Positions 1-10,828 of a stretch of 64,000 nucleotides of DNA are shown here, one piece after another. Made by a program: the position numbers and the translations under genes. The stretch's first letter is position 1; the number at the start of each line of letters is the position of its first letter. This stretch comes from Ophiobolus disseminans (taxonomy: Eukaryota > Ascomycota > Dothideomycetes > Pleosporales > Phaeosphaeriaceae), in assembly GCA_010093685.1 (NCBI GenBank), contig MU006222.1, positions 248,001 through 312,000 of the forward strand. Reading direction: 5' to 3'. The notes below the pieces were generated by a model, which made no database searches, was not told the origin of the DNA, and was given only the letters and a program-made list of their open reading frames with translations.

Positions 1-848
1 CCTGGGTCAAAGGCGTCGGAATCGCCGTCGGTGGTGTTGATGGCGGCGCTGGACTCTCGCGAGGCTGATTCGTCGCGGGCGCGGGTGACCTTTCGTCGCT
101 TGGTCGGCCGAGGTTTTGGCTCTGGGCTGGGGGCTTCGGAGCTGGACTCGACGTCCTGAAAGCCAGGCTTCATAAGGTTCCGATGCGACACTGGGGCCTT
201 TGCAGCCTCCTCCACCATGTCTTCCACCTCGGCATCCAGCATGGTCTCGCCTAGCGTGCCGGCACCCGGCTGGTTCTGGGCCAGCTTGGAGAAGGGCGTG
301 ATCTTGCCGGTGCGGATGAGGAAGTCGCGCCGGGTCTCGTTGGGCAGTGGCCCACTGGCGCCCTCTTCAACCTCGTCGCCGCCGGGTGCGGCGTGTCGGT
401 CGTTGATGCGCTTCTGTATGGCGTCCATCTCGGCGTCTATCTCGTCTATCTTGTCCCGGTGCATGGCGATCTCGCCCCGCAGCTTCGCCTTCTGTGTGTC
501 GAGCGCGGGCAGCGCCAGGCGGTTCTTCAGCTTCTGGATGGCTGCCTCGGCGCGCTTCGCCTCACCCTCGACCTTCTCCATGCGCTTCTTGTCGCGCGCA
601 TCGGCCTGCTCCACGAGCAGTTGTTCCGCCTGCCGCCCGATGTCCCGTTCCAGGTCATCTTGCGCCCGCGTGCCTGTGGTGAGGAACTTCAGCCGCGTCT
701 CCTCGTCGGCGTCTGATGGCAGTTCTTCCTGATCTTGCGCTCCATCCGCTAATATTACATCGTCTTGCTGCACATTGCTCGAGTCCTCCGTGCTTGTGAC
801 GGTGATTGCGGGAGCTGCGACCGGCGCAGCTTCCCCATCGGACGCCAT
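1..848 (-). CDS. RAD26: RAD26/CSB-like SNF2 DNA repair ATPase, N-terminal part (runs off left edge)
   Basis: An open frame starts at ATG 848 on the minus strand and stays open to position 1, so only the first ~282 residues are present. Residues about 75-155 are charged and coiled-coil-like. They are followed (about residues 175-195) by TRRDFLIRTGKITPFSKL, which matches the conserved block before the helicase in yeast Rad26, as I recall that protein. A basic KRRK stretch (about residues 250-255) may be a nuclear localisation signal. The SNF2 ATPase motifs lie outside the window. The family is a nuclear, DNA-dependent ATPase that recruits transcription-coupled nucleotide excision repair to stalled RNA polymerase II. 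Other SNF2 remodellers are possible, but this linker block favours Rad26/ERCC6. No intron is seen in this part. Confidence 0.82.
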   Translation of the reverse strand, partial: MASDGEAAPVAAPAITVTSTEDSSNVQQDDVILADGAQDQEELPSDADEETRLKFLTTGTRAQDDLERDIGRQAEQLLVEQADARDKKRMEKVEGEAKRAEAAIQKLKNRLALPALDTQKAKLRGEIAMHRDKIDEIDAEMDAIQKRINDRHAAPGGDEVEEGASGPLPNETRRDFLIRTGKITPFSKLAQNQPGAGTLGETMLDAEVEDMVEEAAKAPVSHRNLMKPGFQDVESSSEAPSPEPKPRPTKRRKVTRARDESASRESSAAINTTDGDSDAFDP

Positions 849-1733
849 GACCGAGGTGGGTTGTTGTGAGGGATCTAATCGGACACCGTCTTCGGATGTG
901 TGGATGCGGGTGTGCATGTATTGTGTCGCGGTGTTGGTGTCGGCGTGCGACAAAAAGTTGCGCGGGAGGCAACAGCGTTGATGTGCAAAGGTGAATGGCG
1001 GAGCGCGGATAATCTAGACCGTCGTTTAGGCGAAGGGCATGACTGCAAAGGGCTGATGAAAGTGAAGTGAGCCCAGACACTGCACTCGAAAGGGCGGCAT
1101 GTTAGACGACAAAGACCCCTACTGGGGTTAACACTTTCACTTCCATCCATACTTAACGTCATTGACGCGCTAGTGCAAGGGCCCACACCGCGGAACCGCA
1201 CCGCGCACCGCGACACTGCAACACCACACATCCCGATTCTTAACCTGGGTCTCAATTTCGTCACCGAATTACATGCGTTAGTTAGCCACTGGATATGAAT
1301 TTTGCAAAATGATCCGCATAGTAGTTGGAAGAGCACGCGTATCAGTTAATTTTATTTGCAGGCCTCCAGGGGTGCACGTGACATTTCCCACGGTCTTCCT
1401 AGTATTAGAAGAGTAACGCGCCCTAGTCCTTGATCATCACTTTCATAGAGCTTATCGTCTCGTGCAATTACTCATGTCCTTCACCACTGTTCTTTGTTTT
1501 CTTCGGTTTCATTATAGAGCCTGTATCAACTATGGTAGTCAAGCTAGTTAGCGCTATATTTTTCCATGGTCTCCTCATGCATCATTTCTTGGTATACATT
1601 GAAGTCAAGTCAAGTCTCATACTATTTCTTTACCGTTCATTCCTGCAACTCTACAATCAAAGGCTTCCCTTACCTCTACGAGCAAACTTGTTAAATCTAA
1701 ACTTTACCACAAATTCAGTACACAACTTGGAAG
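849..1733. other. intergenic region, no gene seen
   Basis: This is the shared upstream region of the RAD26-like gene (minus) and the F-box-like locus (plus). The reading frames in it are short, lack splice support and have no recognisable domain. I see no RNA gene. Confidence 0.5.
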
Positions 1734-3101
1734 ATGTCTTCACCGTCTGCGGACCCACAGCTTCCGCCGCGACCTTTGGCCAACTTTGTCAGCCTTCCGA
1801 CTGGACTTGCAATACTGGTTGCCGATTACATTGATGCGCCGGACCATGTGACTGCACGATCACTGAACAGAACTTGGATGATCCATAGCAACATGCACAT
1901 GGCTATTTACCTTACACCGAATCTCCAGCATCTACGTGTTCTCACCACCCGCGAAGGCCTCCTTACCCTCCAAGGAATCACGAACAACCCGGCATGGAGG
2001 AACAAGATTCGCCGCATTGAGTTTGTGGACCATGGGCTGTACACTTTGCGCTCCGAAAAGACAAAGAGCGACAAAAAGGCATGACTTCGATGGCTCGGTT
2101 ACTTCTCTATTCAACAGGATCAAATCAACACAATAATCGAGAAGATCATACCTGCCCAGCGACATTTCGAAGAATCTGGAGAAGCTCTTGCCATCTTGAC
2201 CAGTGTTTTTAAGAACCTGAAGGATGCAATAAACCTCACAGAAGTCAGTTTTGGCCTCAAACACGAGACTCCAAGGCCAGTCATCGGTCTACGTCGCATA
2301 CTCTATAAAATGGGCTTCTCAAAGGACGATTCTTTTGTGATTGACGGCAACTTTCCATGCCACTTGAAACAAGAGCAATCTGGTTCCTATTTCCGACAAG
2401 GGCGCGATAGCATCGCTTATCAAGCCATAAAGGAAAGCTGCTTCAATCAGCAAATCGTCAACGTAGACATGCGTCAACGATCACACAAACCCTGTGGCGC
2501 TCCCCTTGGAGGTATTCTACGCGCAGCAGAAGGAAATGCCCCTCCACTGACCAAACTGTGGGCCGGTTTCAACCTCCCCCATCTCCGCTCCCTAGCCATC
2601 ACAAACCTCGAACACACACACGAGCCTTGTGGAACAACCACTGCCACCACCTACATCATCCACGCCAGCTCCCTTTCCCTAACCGGTCGCGGAAACAAAG
2701 ACCTCTGTCCCAAATGCATCTCAGTTTTCCAAATCTTGCAAATCACCACATTCCCCTACCTCACCGCCCTCAACCTCGACGACTTCTCCATCGACAGACA
2801 GCAACTAACTTCCACCCTCAACCACTTCGCCCCGCAACTACGCGCCCTCACACTCGCAAATATACGCCTCACAACTGGAACATGGCAGCCCGTGTTCTAC
2901 TTCCTCCGGCGCTTCCACCACCTACTCGACGTCAAGTTTAAAGATCTGTTGGAGCTCGGCCCGTTCCAGCGCACGCGGCCCGACGGACATGGCACGCCGT
3001 ATTTGCTTGCGCGTGGGACGCCGTATCTTCTCGAGGAGTATAAGTTCTTTGCACGGAGTTATGTGATTTTTGGAGAGAAATGCGTCTTGGTATCTTTCTA
3101 A
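1734..3101 (+). pseudogene. F-box/LRR-like protein interrupted by one in-frame TGA
   Basis: Starting at ATG 1734, one frame stays open to TAA/TAG-free coding until 3101 except for a single TGA at 2082-2084. It gives about 455 codons in all. The N-terminus (LPTGLAILVADYIDAPDHV, about residues 22-40) resembles a degenerate F-box, the Skp1-binding module of SCF ubiquitin ligases. Downstream parts have the LPHLRSLAI / FPYLTALNLDDF / LRALTLANIRL pattern typical of the leucine-rich tails of fungal F-box proteins. Coding texture continues through the stop, which suggests one nonsense change (CGA to TGA would fit a C-to-T mutation such as RIP). A 93-nt intron from 2025 to 2117 would keep frame, but its donor GTGGAC is poor. 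The F-box call is moderate and the single-gene call is stronger. Confidence 0.55.
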
Positions 3102-3588
3102 GCTGGAGAAGGGGTATCATGTTAGCGAGGAGAGGGGTGGGTTTGGGTGTGTTGCGTTTCCAAGGGCGGGGTGTGTGAATTTGAAGATGTGGAGTGCGTG
3201 AGTGGTAGGGCGCACTGCGCCTTCAAGACATGGCTGAGATGGAGGAAAGCGCGTGGGATCGCGAGGGTGAGGAGCGACTACCGAAAGGCAAGCGCGGCGT
3301 CTAGCTAGTACGTAGCTACGGTACAGTGGCTAATCAATTTATCGGTTGATCATCATTTCTCGACATCGCAATTCCATCACGCCATGACTACCGCGCGCGT
3401 ATCCTATCGTTAGCTTTAATGCTTCGTCTTTATCTATTCATCTGCGCGACAACAACCAAACAGCCGGCGAAACAACAACTTCCAGTGCGTTCGTTTCCGC
3501 CGAAAGCTCAGCGCACATCTATACGAGCAGTCAAGCCCACGACTCCTCGTCGACCGTCATCCACCTCCACTGAAAACAGTCTTGAGTC

Positions 3589-3806
3589 ATGGCAAAGTGG
3601 TGGTAAGCCACACTCCCAGACCACTTAACGAGCTACACGCTGATTTCACGTCTTCGAGGTCTGTATGGTTCATCATTCTCTACCTCGCCGTCCATATCAG
3701 CAACTACATAAAAGCACTTCCGCGGCGTGCGCATGACAGTGCAGAAACCAGCTTGAGAACAATCCGGAGCGCTATCAATACCACAGCCCGAGCCTGCCCT
3801 CAGTAG
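3589..3806 (+). CDS. candidate 53-residue membrane peptide, two exons
   Basis: ATG 3589 begins MAKWW, immediately followed by a strong donor (GTAAGC at 3603). With an acceptor at 3658 (CTGAT branch-like site, TTCGAG) the 56-nt intron joins exon 3589-3602 to 3659-3806 in the correct phase. The product is a 53-residue peptide with one hydrophobic segment (SVWFIILYLAVHI, about residues 6-18) and a basic, Ser/Thr-rich tail. No family is recognised. The frame continues past the TAG for about 410 nt with only that one stop, so a longer gene with another intron is possible. This is a model from splice signals and hydrophobicity only. Confidence 0.25.
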
Positions 3807-4644
3807 TCCCGGAGGGCATACGCAAGCTGTATGGAAGCCGGTGGCAAGACATGGACATGTATTCGGACAGTTTGTGAAGCCGTCTTTGCCCGTATCACCA
3901 CGCCCATGACTTTCTGCGGAGAGCCAGATCCGGAGTCAGGCCAGGTTGGATGCACCTGCCACAAAACGCCAAAGTTCATGCACACCATTACGCGGCAAAA
4001 CGGTCCCCCGTCGTCACCGTACTCAAGCCCACCAACGAGACGGGGCGTCTGGCTGGCGCAGTCATGTCCGAGCCACGGATCCATGTACATGGTGTCGGGT
4101 GGAGCCGGTCCTGGTCCTTCTGCAGGTTGGCTGCACATACCTGCGCGTTCGTTGGTGAATGGCGATGGCGAGGTCGCGCTTCGAGCCATGACTGATTCTT
4201 ATCGCGGGTGGGGTTGAATGATGCTTTAGGACGGTTTTGTCGGGCTGGATAATTTGTCGAGAGGATTCTATTCTCTTCAGAAATAATCGAGATTTGATTT
4301 CGAGTGTCTCCACAGCAGTCTGCTGGATGTGAGTATGATGGACTTAAATATTTGGCGTTGTAGATACAGGCGCTATTATCGCATTTGTACTCTCAATAAG
4401 GCCTAGTAACGCTGCCCAATAGATCTTGAAAAGCTGTTTAGTCGGGTCTATCTCTCAGATAGACTGGTCTCCGAATACCTGACGAGTAGGTAAGCTCGCG
4501 ACCGGTGAGAAATTTCAAGTCACTGCAGGCGTCTAGTCCCAATAAAGGAAGGCGTATTCCAGCCAAATTAACCACATGTGCATCAACCAAAGCCAGCTTC
4601 CACCACCCACTGTGTACTCCAGACCTATATCATACTTATTTGTG
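3807..4644. other. intergenic; overlapping unassigned frames on both strands
   Basis: Between 3800 and 4217 both strands carry open frames of about 128 residues. The plus-strand one (3831-4217) has several Cys residues (CGEPDPESGQVGCTC) but no recognised domain. I cannot choose between them, and GC-rich composition could explain both. The last ~300 bp is the upstream region of the CorA-like gene. Confidence 0.25.
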
Positions 4645-6550
4645 ATGGCAATGGACTCCAAAACATTTGGTGTTACCTTGACCAGAGAGCGATCGCGACT
4701 CGACCGCATCGATAGCCGCCGTCGCAAGATTGATTGGCAGTACTGGCCCGATACCAACGATCAACAGAAGTACCTCGACGCCAGTGCTGCGGAAACATAT
4801 ATACGAAGCCGCCCTGACATTGAGGATGAATCCCTTATAGCATGGGGTCTTGCGCAGGCCAAGGCAACGGATGGCGCTCAAACAACTATTGATGTGCTCT
4901 ATGGGGAAGGCGTGGACCTGCGTAAGTGTACAAGGCTGATGAAGACGACTGGCTCGACTAAGTGGAGTTTAAGAGTGGAAGTATAATATCGGGGACCAAG
5001 AGTTGGAGGCTGTCTTGCTGGTACTTCCCATGTCATACATCAACGTTAGTACAATCTGACCGCTGTTAGCCATCGCAAAGTAGTTCCACCGATCGCACAA
5101 CTCAGATGTGGTGCGTATAGTAAACATTTCATACTTCCAAATAACAGGGTGTACGCGGTGATGAGCAAATTGAGCTGAACACGATCATCGTGCAGAGGTT
5201 GACCGACAGTGCCCAGCTTCCTCAACACACTCCAAGCAAACTCTTCTTGGCTTCCTGGAAACTTCGATATCCGTCCTCAGACTATTCGCATACTTCGTAA
5301 GGCGGGTCTATCAGGATTGTTGCTGACCAACTTATACTCGCAAAGCGGGTATTGGTCAAAGATGGGAAATGAGCAACATCTGCGCCATGACGACAGTGGA
5401 GAGCTTGTGTCATCTGGTGAGCATTCAACAGCATTCAATGTCTTCGAGCTTCTGATGTGAGCACAGAGCTTTGCTACCAGTATCGATGTGGCTGGGATAC
5501 TGGAGTCAGCTTCATTCATTCCATTCGAACTCGGCATCGAACAACCTACTTTTGCATCAACTTCCCGTCGTACGCACTTGAGAGACTGAAGGCTGTGATC
5601 AAAAGTCAGCCAAGCGTTGCGTATCGCGACTTCTTTCTCGATGCTTTGGTTGCGGACGACAGTTTGAAACAATGGCAATTCGAGATCAGCCATCGGAGAG
5701 ACGCCCTCCAGATATTCGTAAGCCATTGTATGAATTACAGATTGCAATCTGGTTGCTCACAAGCTGCATAGGAGAAACAGTACGAAGACGAACACATTGA
5801 TTTCCATTCCTCAACCATCCAACTACATCGACTTTCGCGACACTGGCTCACCTTGGGCCAAGACTGCATGGACTTTCATGTCCAGTTGAAGTTCTTAAGT
5901 GAAGCCTACATATCTTACACAAAGGCAGTAAGCGCACAGAAGCCCGCGTGGAATCATGACAAGGCGGTAAATATGTACGAGTCTTTCGGAACGCTAATAT
6001 CGCAATGTGACATATGCATGCGATGGACGAGACAGTACCACGAACGGACGAACCTCCGTATAAATCTCGTAAGTAGCTAGATCCTTGATTTGGAGTCTAT
6101 GCGAATGGTGGCACTAATGTTGTATTTCAGCTGTTTCATCTTGCAAACCAGCGCGAATCGCGGACCAACACTGAGATCGCAGCGTCTACGGCAAAAGTAA
6201 GGACCATGATTCTCTGCTCGCTGAATGTTACTAACAAATGTAAGGTCGCAGAGCAGACACAGCGCGACTCAGCGTCAATGATCACCATTGCCGCAGTCAC
6301 AATGATCTTCCTCCCAGGAACCTTCGTCTCCGCGATCCTCAGCACGACGTTCTTCGACTACGACGAGAACGGCTTGAGTGTCTCGGGTAAGTGGTGGATT
6401 CTCATGGCTGCTACTATCCCTCTTACGGTTGTGGTTTTCGCTGTCTGGTGGTATTGGCGATATGTTAAACTGCAAGAGAAGCGACCTCAAGTGTCCACCA
6501 AAAGCTCGGTTGCATTCGCTAGTAGTACGGAGCTGGGATTGCGCAAATAA
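4645..6550 (+). CDS. CorA-like membrane protein, eight exons
   Basis: Eight exons join in consistent phase: 4645-4921, 4974-5044, 5148-5296, 5346-5416, 5467-5717, 5772-6068, 6131-6196, 6245-6550. Introns are 48-103 nt with good donors (GTAAGT at 4922 and 6069) and branch sites (GCTGAC, TACTAAC). An in-frame ATG at 4576 could add 23 residues. The product is about 495 residues. A large soluble N-terminal domain (including QRLTDSAQLPQHTPSKLFLA) precedes a C-terminal pair of membrane spans: DSASMITIAAVTMIFLPGTF, then KWWILMAATIPLTVVVFAVW. The pattern of a cytosolic domain plus two C-terminal helices and 'FLPGTF' is that of fungal CorA-like proteins. The YGMN selectivity motif of true Mg2+ CorA channels is not visible, so transport of Mg2+ should not be assumed. 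The intron at 5417-5466 is the least certain junction. Confidence 0.75.
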
Positions 6551-6874
6551 TCATCCGGAATATGGGAAGGATGTAACCGGCACGGAGATTTGGCTACATC
6601 CGTTCCGCTGTGGTATGGACTGTTGGGATTTCAGGCAACCATATTTCTCAGGCAGCTATTGGATTGGGATGGAAGTGTGGAGTAGTACCATTCGAAGACA
6701 CGACGCAGAGAATACTTGTAAAGATGTAGCTACCAACGGAACGGAAGTCCACTTTAGCACCGCGAAGCGTTAATCGAAGTATAAACAAATCTTCAAAGTC
6801 CACAATGAGTAAACTCACCATCTCGCACTCTACCTCTCCACACCTCTATCCAGCAACCACTAACTCCAACAAAA
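6551..6874. other. intergenic region, no gene seen
   Basis: A short spacer between the CorA-like gene and the DJ-1-like gene. The last ~60 bases before ATG 6875 are C/A-rich, as is common in fungal 5' leaders. No other feature is seen. Confidence 0.4.
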
Positions 6875-7619
6875 ATGTCCACCCCCAAGCCCCTCCGCAT
6901 CGGCGTCCTCTACGAAGAAACCCAAATGACCGACCTCGCCGGCCTCGACATCCTCGGCAACCTAACCCCCAAAACCATCAACATGGTCGCCGACCTCAAC
7001 CCCTCCTTCGCGCCCCTCAAAGCCCTCGCCGTCCCCATGGAATTCCTCTACATCTCCTCCTCCCTCGAGCCCGCCTGGACCACGCCTGAAATGTTCGTCA
7101 AGCCAACCCACACATACGACACCGCGCCCCGCGATCTCGACATCCTGTTGCTCGGCGGTCCGAACCCAGCGACCGTGAAGGAAGCGAGCCTCACCTTTCT
7201 GAGGGAGGCGAGTATGCAAACGAAAGTCATTTTGACGACGTGCACGGGCGGGATGTGGCTTGCTAGGAGTGGAGTGCTGGATGGTAAGAAAGCTACGACG
7301 AATAGAGTCATGTTGGACATTGCGGGTAAGATGTTTCCGCATGTGGAGTGGGTGGATCAGCGGTGGGTTATTGAGGAGGGCGCGTTCGATGGCGCGCAGA
7401 TTTGGACCGCGGGTGGGGCGGGGTGTGGTGAGTTTTCTTTTCGTTCTGGGGATGAGATTGATTGTGTGGATGCTAATGGGTGAAGGTATTGATATGGTTA
7501 TCGAGTATACGGATCGCACGTTCAATAAAAAGTTGGTGCAGCTTGGATGTGTGGGATTGGATTTCGAGTATGAAGGGCGTAGCCAGTTTTATAAGGGGCC
7601 GATGCCGAGTATTGCTTGA
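6875..7619 (+). CDS. DJ-1/PfpI family (class I glutamine amidotransferase-like) protein
   Basis: Two exons, 6875-7427 and 7486-7619, are joined by a 58-nt intron (donor GTGAGT, branch GCTAAT, acceptor GAAG). They encode about 228 residues, normal for the family. The N-terminus RIGVLYEETQMTDLAGLDIL is the first beta-strand and ligand loop. LDILLLGG (about residue 90) and VILTTCTGGMWLARSG (about residues 113-128) follow, the latter being the nucleophile elbow with the conserved Cys. Members act as glyoxalase-like, isonitrile hydratase-like or stress proteins in the cytosol. Substrate cannot be told from sequence. The exon-exon junction restores GGAGCGGIDMVIEYT. Confidence 0.88.
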
Positions 7620-8299
7620 GCTGGTTGGTTCTGAAATGCCGGCTCACAACTTCATGAGCAAGTTTTGGTGGTGTTTGAATGTTGGAGCTCGTTGCGAAGA
7701 AGGAAGTACCTAGGTACTGTTGATGCTAGATAGTTACTACTCTCGTTTAATGTGAATCAGACCTCCATAAGTTTATGCTAAGGCGTTCGAAACCATTGCA
7801 ATCGTGCTGTTGATTGGTATAATCAACACAAAACAATTCAAGAAAAGGTCACATATGCTACTTGTTGGAACCTTGGAAGTCTCATATATATCGGAGACTC
7901 GCTGAAAGAGCTCATAAGGCTAGCAGATGTTACTTTGAGAAAACGCAAAGTCGAGGCTGGATTGCGCGCAAGGAGGCAAAGTGTAGATCATGGATAGTTC
8001 ATGCATCTCCAGTTTTCCATAGAATTGCTTGGTTAGAATCATCGAGACACTGGATTGCGGATATAGTCTCTAGGTAGAAGGAGTTTATACCATGGCATAT
8101 TCACCATAGTTCTGTCCTCTACATTGAGTGATGTGATGTCGCCTCAAAGCACCAAATCTACATAGTAATCTTTTCTCTTGTCCTCAATGCTCATATAGCC
8201 TAAAGGAAAAGGCTTCAATGTCCCTAGAAATTTTGACATCCAAATAAGAAGATCGTACATCTATTTCGGACAAGTTTGAGCAAGGGAAGGCGAAGCAGA
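7620..8299. other. spacer between DJ-1 gene and the repeat array
   Basis: No convincing gene. A weak minus-strand TATA (TATAAAC, reading from 8089) sits 352 bp beyond the last good repeat unit, but the downstream blocks of the unit are not recognisable, so I do not count it. Confidence 0.35.
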
Positions 8300-10590
8300 C
8301 CTCCATAGCATTTGTCAGCTCCTCTTTCGGAAAAAGGTGGTGGCGGGAGCTCATGACCATGCAGGCTATCCATTTTAGAGGAAAGCATGATCCTATCTGG
8401 ATGAGAAGAGTGAGTTGAGGAAGAGCAGTAAGAGCTTTATACCCGTCCAGCTCCGCGTTAACTAGCGCGGAAACAATGATCTCACAACCCTGGCCGGTGT
8501 GACTGGTACTTTCTTTGAGAGAGAAGCGCTTCTCCACTAGTTGTGGGTCTTTGGTTTGGCCATTTTCTCTCAATCGTCCTCGACATCCATGATTTTTGCG
8601 TCGTTGCTCCTGTCATAGTCACCTGGCTACCTATCTTTGAAGACTAACGTCGGAATGAGAATTTCCACAAAGTCATGCCACGCTCTGAATCAAAATTGCA
8701 CACAGAGATGACTTCTGGAAACATAAATTCTGGTGCTGACCATTTCGAGAAGGTGGCCAGGATCCGCGAGGACATACGGCTACTTGCTGAAGGTTTTGCG
8801 AATAGGAAGAACCGAACACAACTTCATTTTGACTGAACCAGAACCTGTAGTGAAGCCGAGGAATTGGCAGATAGAGTAGCAAGAATCAGTATGAAGCCTC
8901 AAAGCTTTCATACCTTCAGAATTTATTAATGTGTAGCGCGAGGAGATGCTGGAAACATGGAAGCTCAGCTCGGTGGATTTTTCATCTAGAACTTCTCTTC
9001 GACATTTGTTCTCAGCACATGTCTCTGCTTAGTGATTCGTTTTGTCCGTCGCTCAATCGCGAAGCATGTTCGTGGACAGGCTTACTCTCAGAGGGCTCAA
9101 AGAACTTGAAGACGGATACAGCAGCATGTTTCCGGGTTATGATGACTTGGCTGCGACGGTGGACCTCATAACCCATAAATTGCTCACGATGTACTTTCTA
9201 GAGAAGAGAGGTACTCCGAGCGAAGAACATGTAACGTATCTCTCGTTTGTTTTGGGCTCCGACTCCGGCAGGCAGATTTCATGTGAATGGTCAGTCAACG
9301 GTTTCGGAAAAATAGCTAGAGAGTGTAGCATAATGAAGAACCGAGTAGACGACGTGTCGAAGAATTTATATACCACCACCACTCCCATAAGAAGAAAGCA
9401 AGACCATCTTTTGCTTCAGTGTGCGTTTTGGTTTTGCTCAGCGCGACCACAAATGACATTGACGTGTCGTGTCTTTTCAGACATATGGACGTTTGGCGTA
9501 TAGTTCTAGACCATAAGTGTTTCTCAGCCATGAGTTCAATTGGTTATCGTTTGGACTTCGCGCACAAGCAAGAGTTATGGGACTTTAAGACTTGGATTTG
9601 TAGAAAAGAATCTCGACTCGATTCGACAAGACATTAATGCGGTCGTTTTGTAATTTTTGAAGATTGCCGTGGTGATCCGCGTCGAAGACATGCATTTTGC
9701 ACATGCCGGTTTTAGAGGAATGAGCAGCAAGGACCACTCTCCGTAGGTGTCACTTTCGTTCCATTTTTGGAGTTCCAAACAAGAATTGTGGTGTGCAAAG
9801 TCCAGAGACCAAGGGGCCTGCGAGCTTATATAGTCCTCCGCAGAGACGAACACCATAATCGTGACTCCATGAAACTGGCATACTGCTCTTTGGGACAGCG
9901 CCTCTTCTCGAATCGTTGCATCGAAGGCATACGCTCTTTTGCACTCCCACATATAGAGGAATTTAGTGGCTTATTCGATCTCTTCCTCTGCACCATGGCA
10001 TCTCCCAATCGACGTTTTAGTTTCTCACAAGCCAGGAGTCTGAGATCTCAATGTTTTGTTACACCCCATGTTGGGCGCCGAGTTTTATTTTGAAAGACGG
10101 CCACAAGAGAGCACACATAATGGCGTCGTATGTTAATTTTGGCATGGAATCGGACTTTCCAAACGGAGAGCATGAATTGATATTGGGACTTTTTCGGAGC
10201 AAGAACCATGATCGTGTTCTCACGTGTTTTTCGGTCTCAATGAAAGGAAACGTGTGTGATGAGAGGACAAGCCAGATAGGAAGGGCGAAAGGCTTTTATA
10301 CTGGAGAAGCAAGCAATGGTCGCTCACGCTAGCACTTGCAGAGACATATGATGCAAAACGTGCGCCTTTACAAAAAGCAACTCGAAGGACATATGCCCGG
10401 GTCAGGCGTGTTTTAATGACTCAAACTCGAGGAATGCAACATGGATCTACGGCACGCGCCTTTTGGATGCCGCACCATGAGGTTTCCGAATGCTCGATTT
10501 TTGAAGAGCTGGTAGAGAAATAAGCAACGTAGGGAATACAGAAAGAATGGACATATGAGGCGAGAGGGATTATATACCCTCAAAAAGTCC
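8300..10590 (-). repeat. tandem array of ~460-bp TATA-headed units (minus strand), six recognisable
   Basis: Reading the minus strand, TATA boxes start at 10576, 10300, 9832, 9372, 8912 (degenerate, TATGAAAG) and 8441. Spacings are 276, 468, 460, 460 and 471 bp. Downstream of the box come a pyrimidine-rich leader, an A-rich block at about +58 to +80 (e.g. CTCCAAAAATGG, CTCTAAAATGG, CTTCAAAAA), and an ATG at about +129 to +143, often in a CATGT(T/C)CTTCG-like context (e.g. ACATGTTCTTCGCTCGG at +143 of unit 9372). Reading frames from that ATG run about 10-43 codons and do not resemble each other. Sequence identity between units is low, so these are old or fast-diverging copies. No transposase, coding domain or Pol III box is seen. 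They could be short-peptide genes, non-coding RNA units or decayed duplicates. Confidence 0.6.
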
Positions 10591-10828
10591 GTATGAGATG
10601 AGATGAGATCATTGGCACATTGCCCACATCACCAGAGCACCATCACATTACCCATCTGATATCTGCGACACCCCAATCCCATTTCACCAAACTATATACT
10701 TGCAAAAGTGCGCGCCATATCGGCCAAACATCCTTCCTTGCATATCTAAGCATACAAGGAGCGCTCGAAGTCAAAAGTTCCCAAATGCCCAAACCGCACG
10801 TCCATCCATTATAGCTCTATAGGGGCTT

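Noticed and set aside
8083..8089. seventh minus-strand array unit
   Set aside because: Only a TATAAAC is present; neither downstream block is at the expected distance.
8184..8573. 129-codon minus-strand frame
   Set aside because: It reads straight through a TATA box (8441) and the leader of an array unit, so it is unlikely to be coding over its full length.
9042..9503. 153-codon plus-strand frame
   Set aside because: It is antisense to the TATA-headed array units at 8.9-9.8 kb, has no domain, and its open length is best explained by composition.
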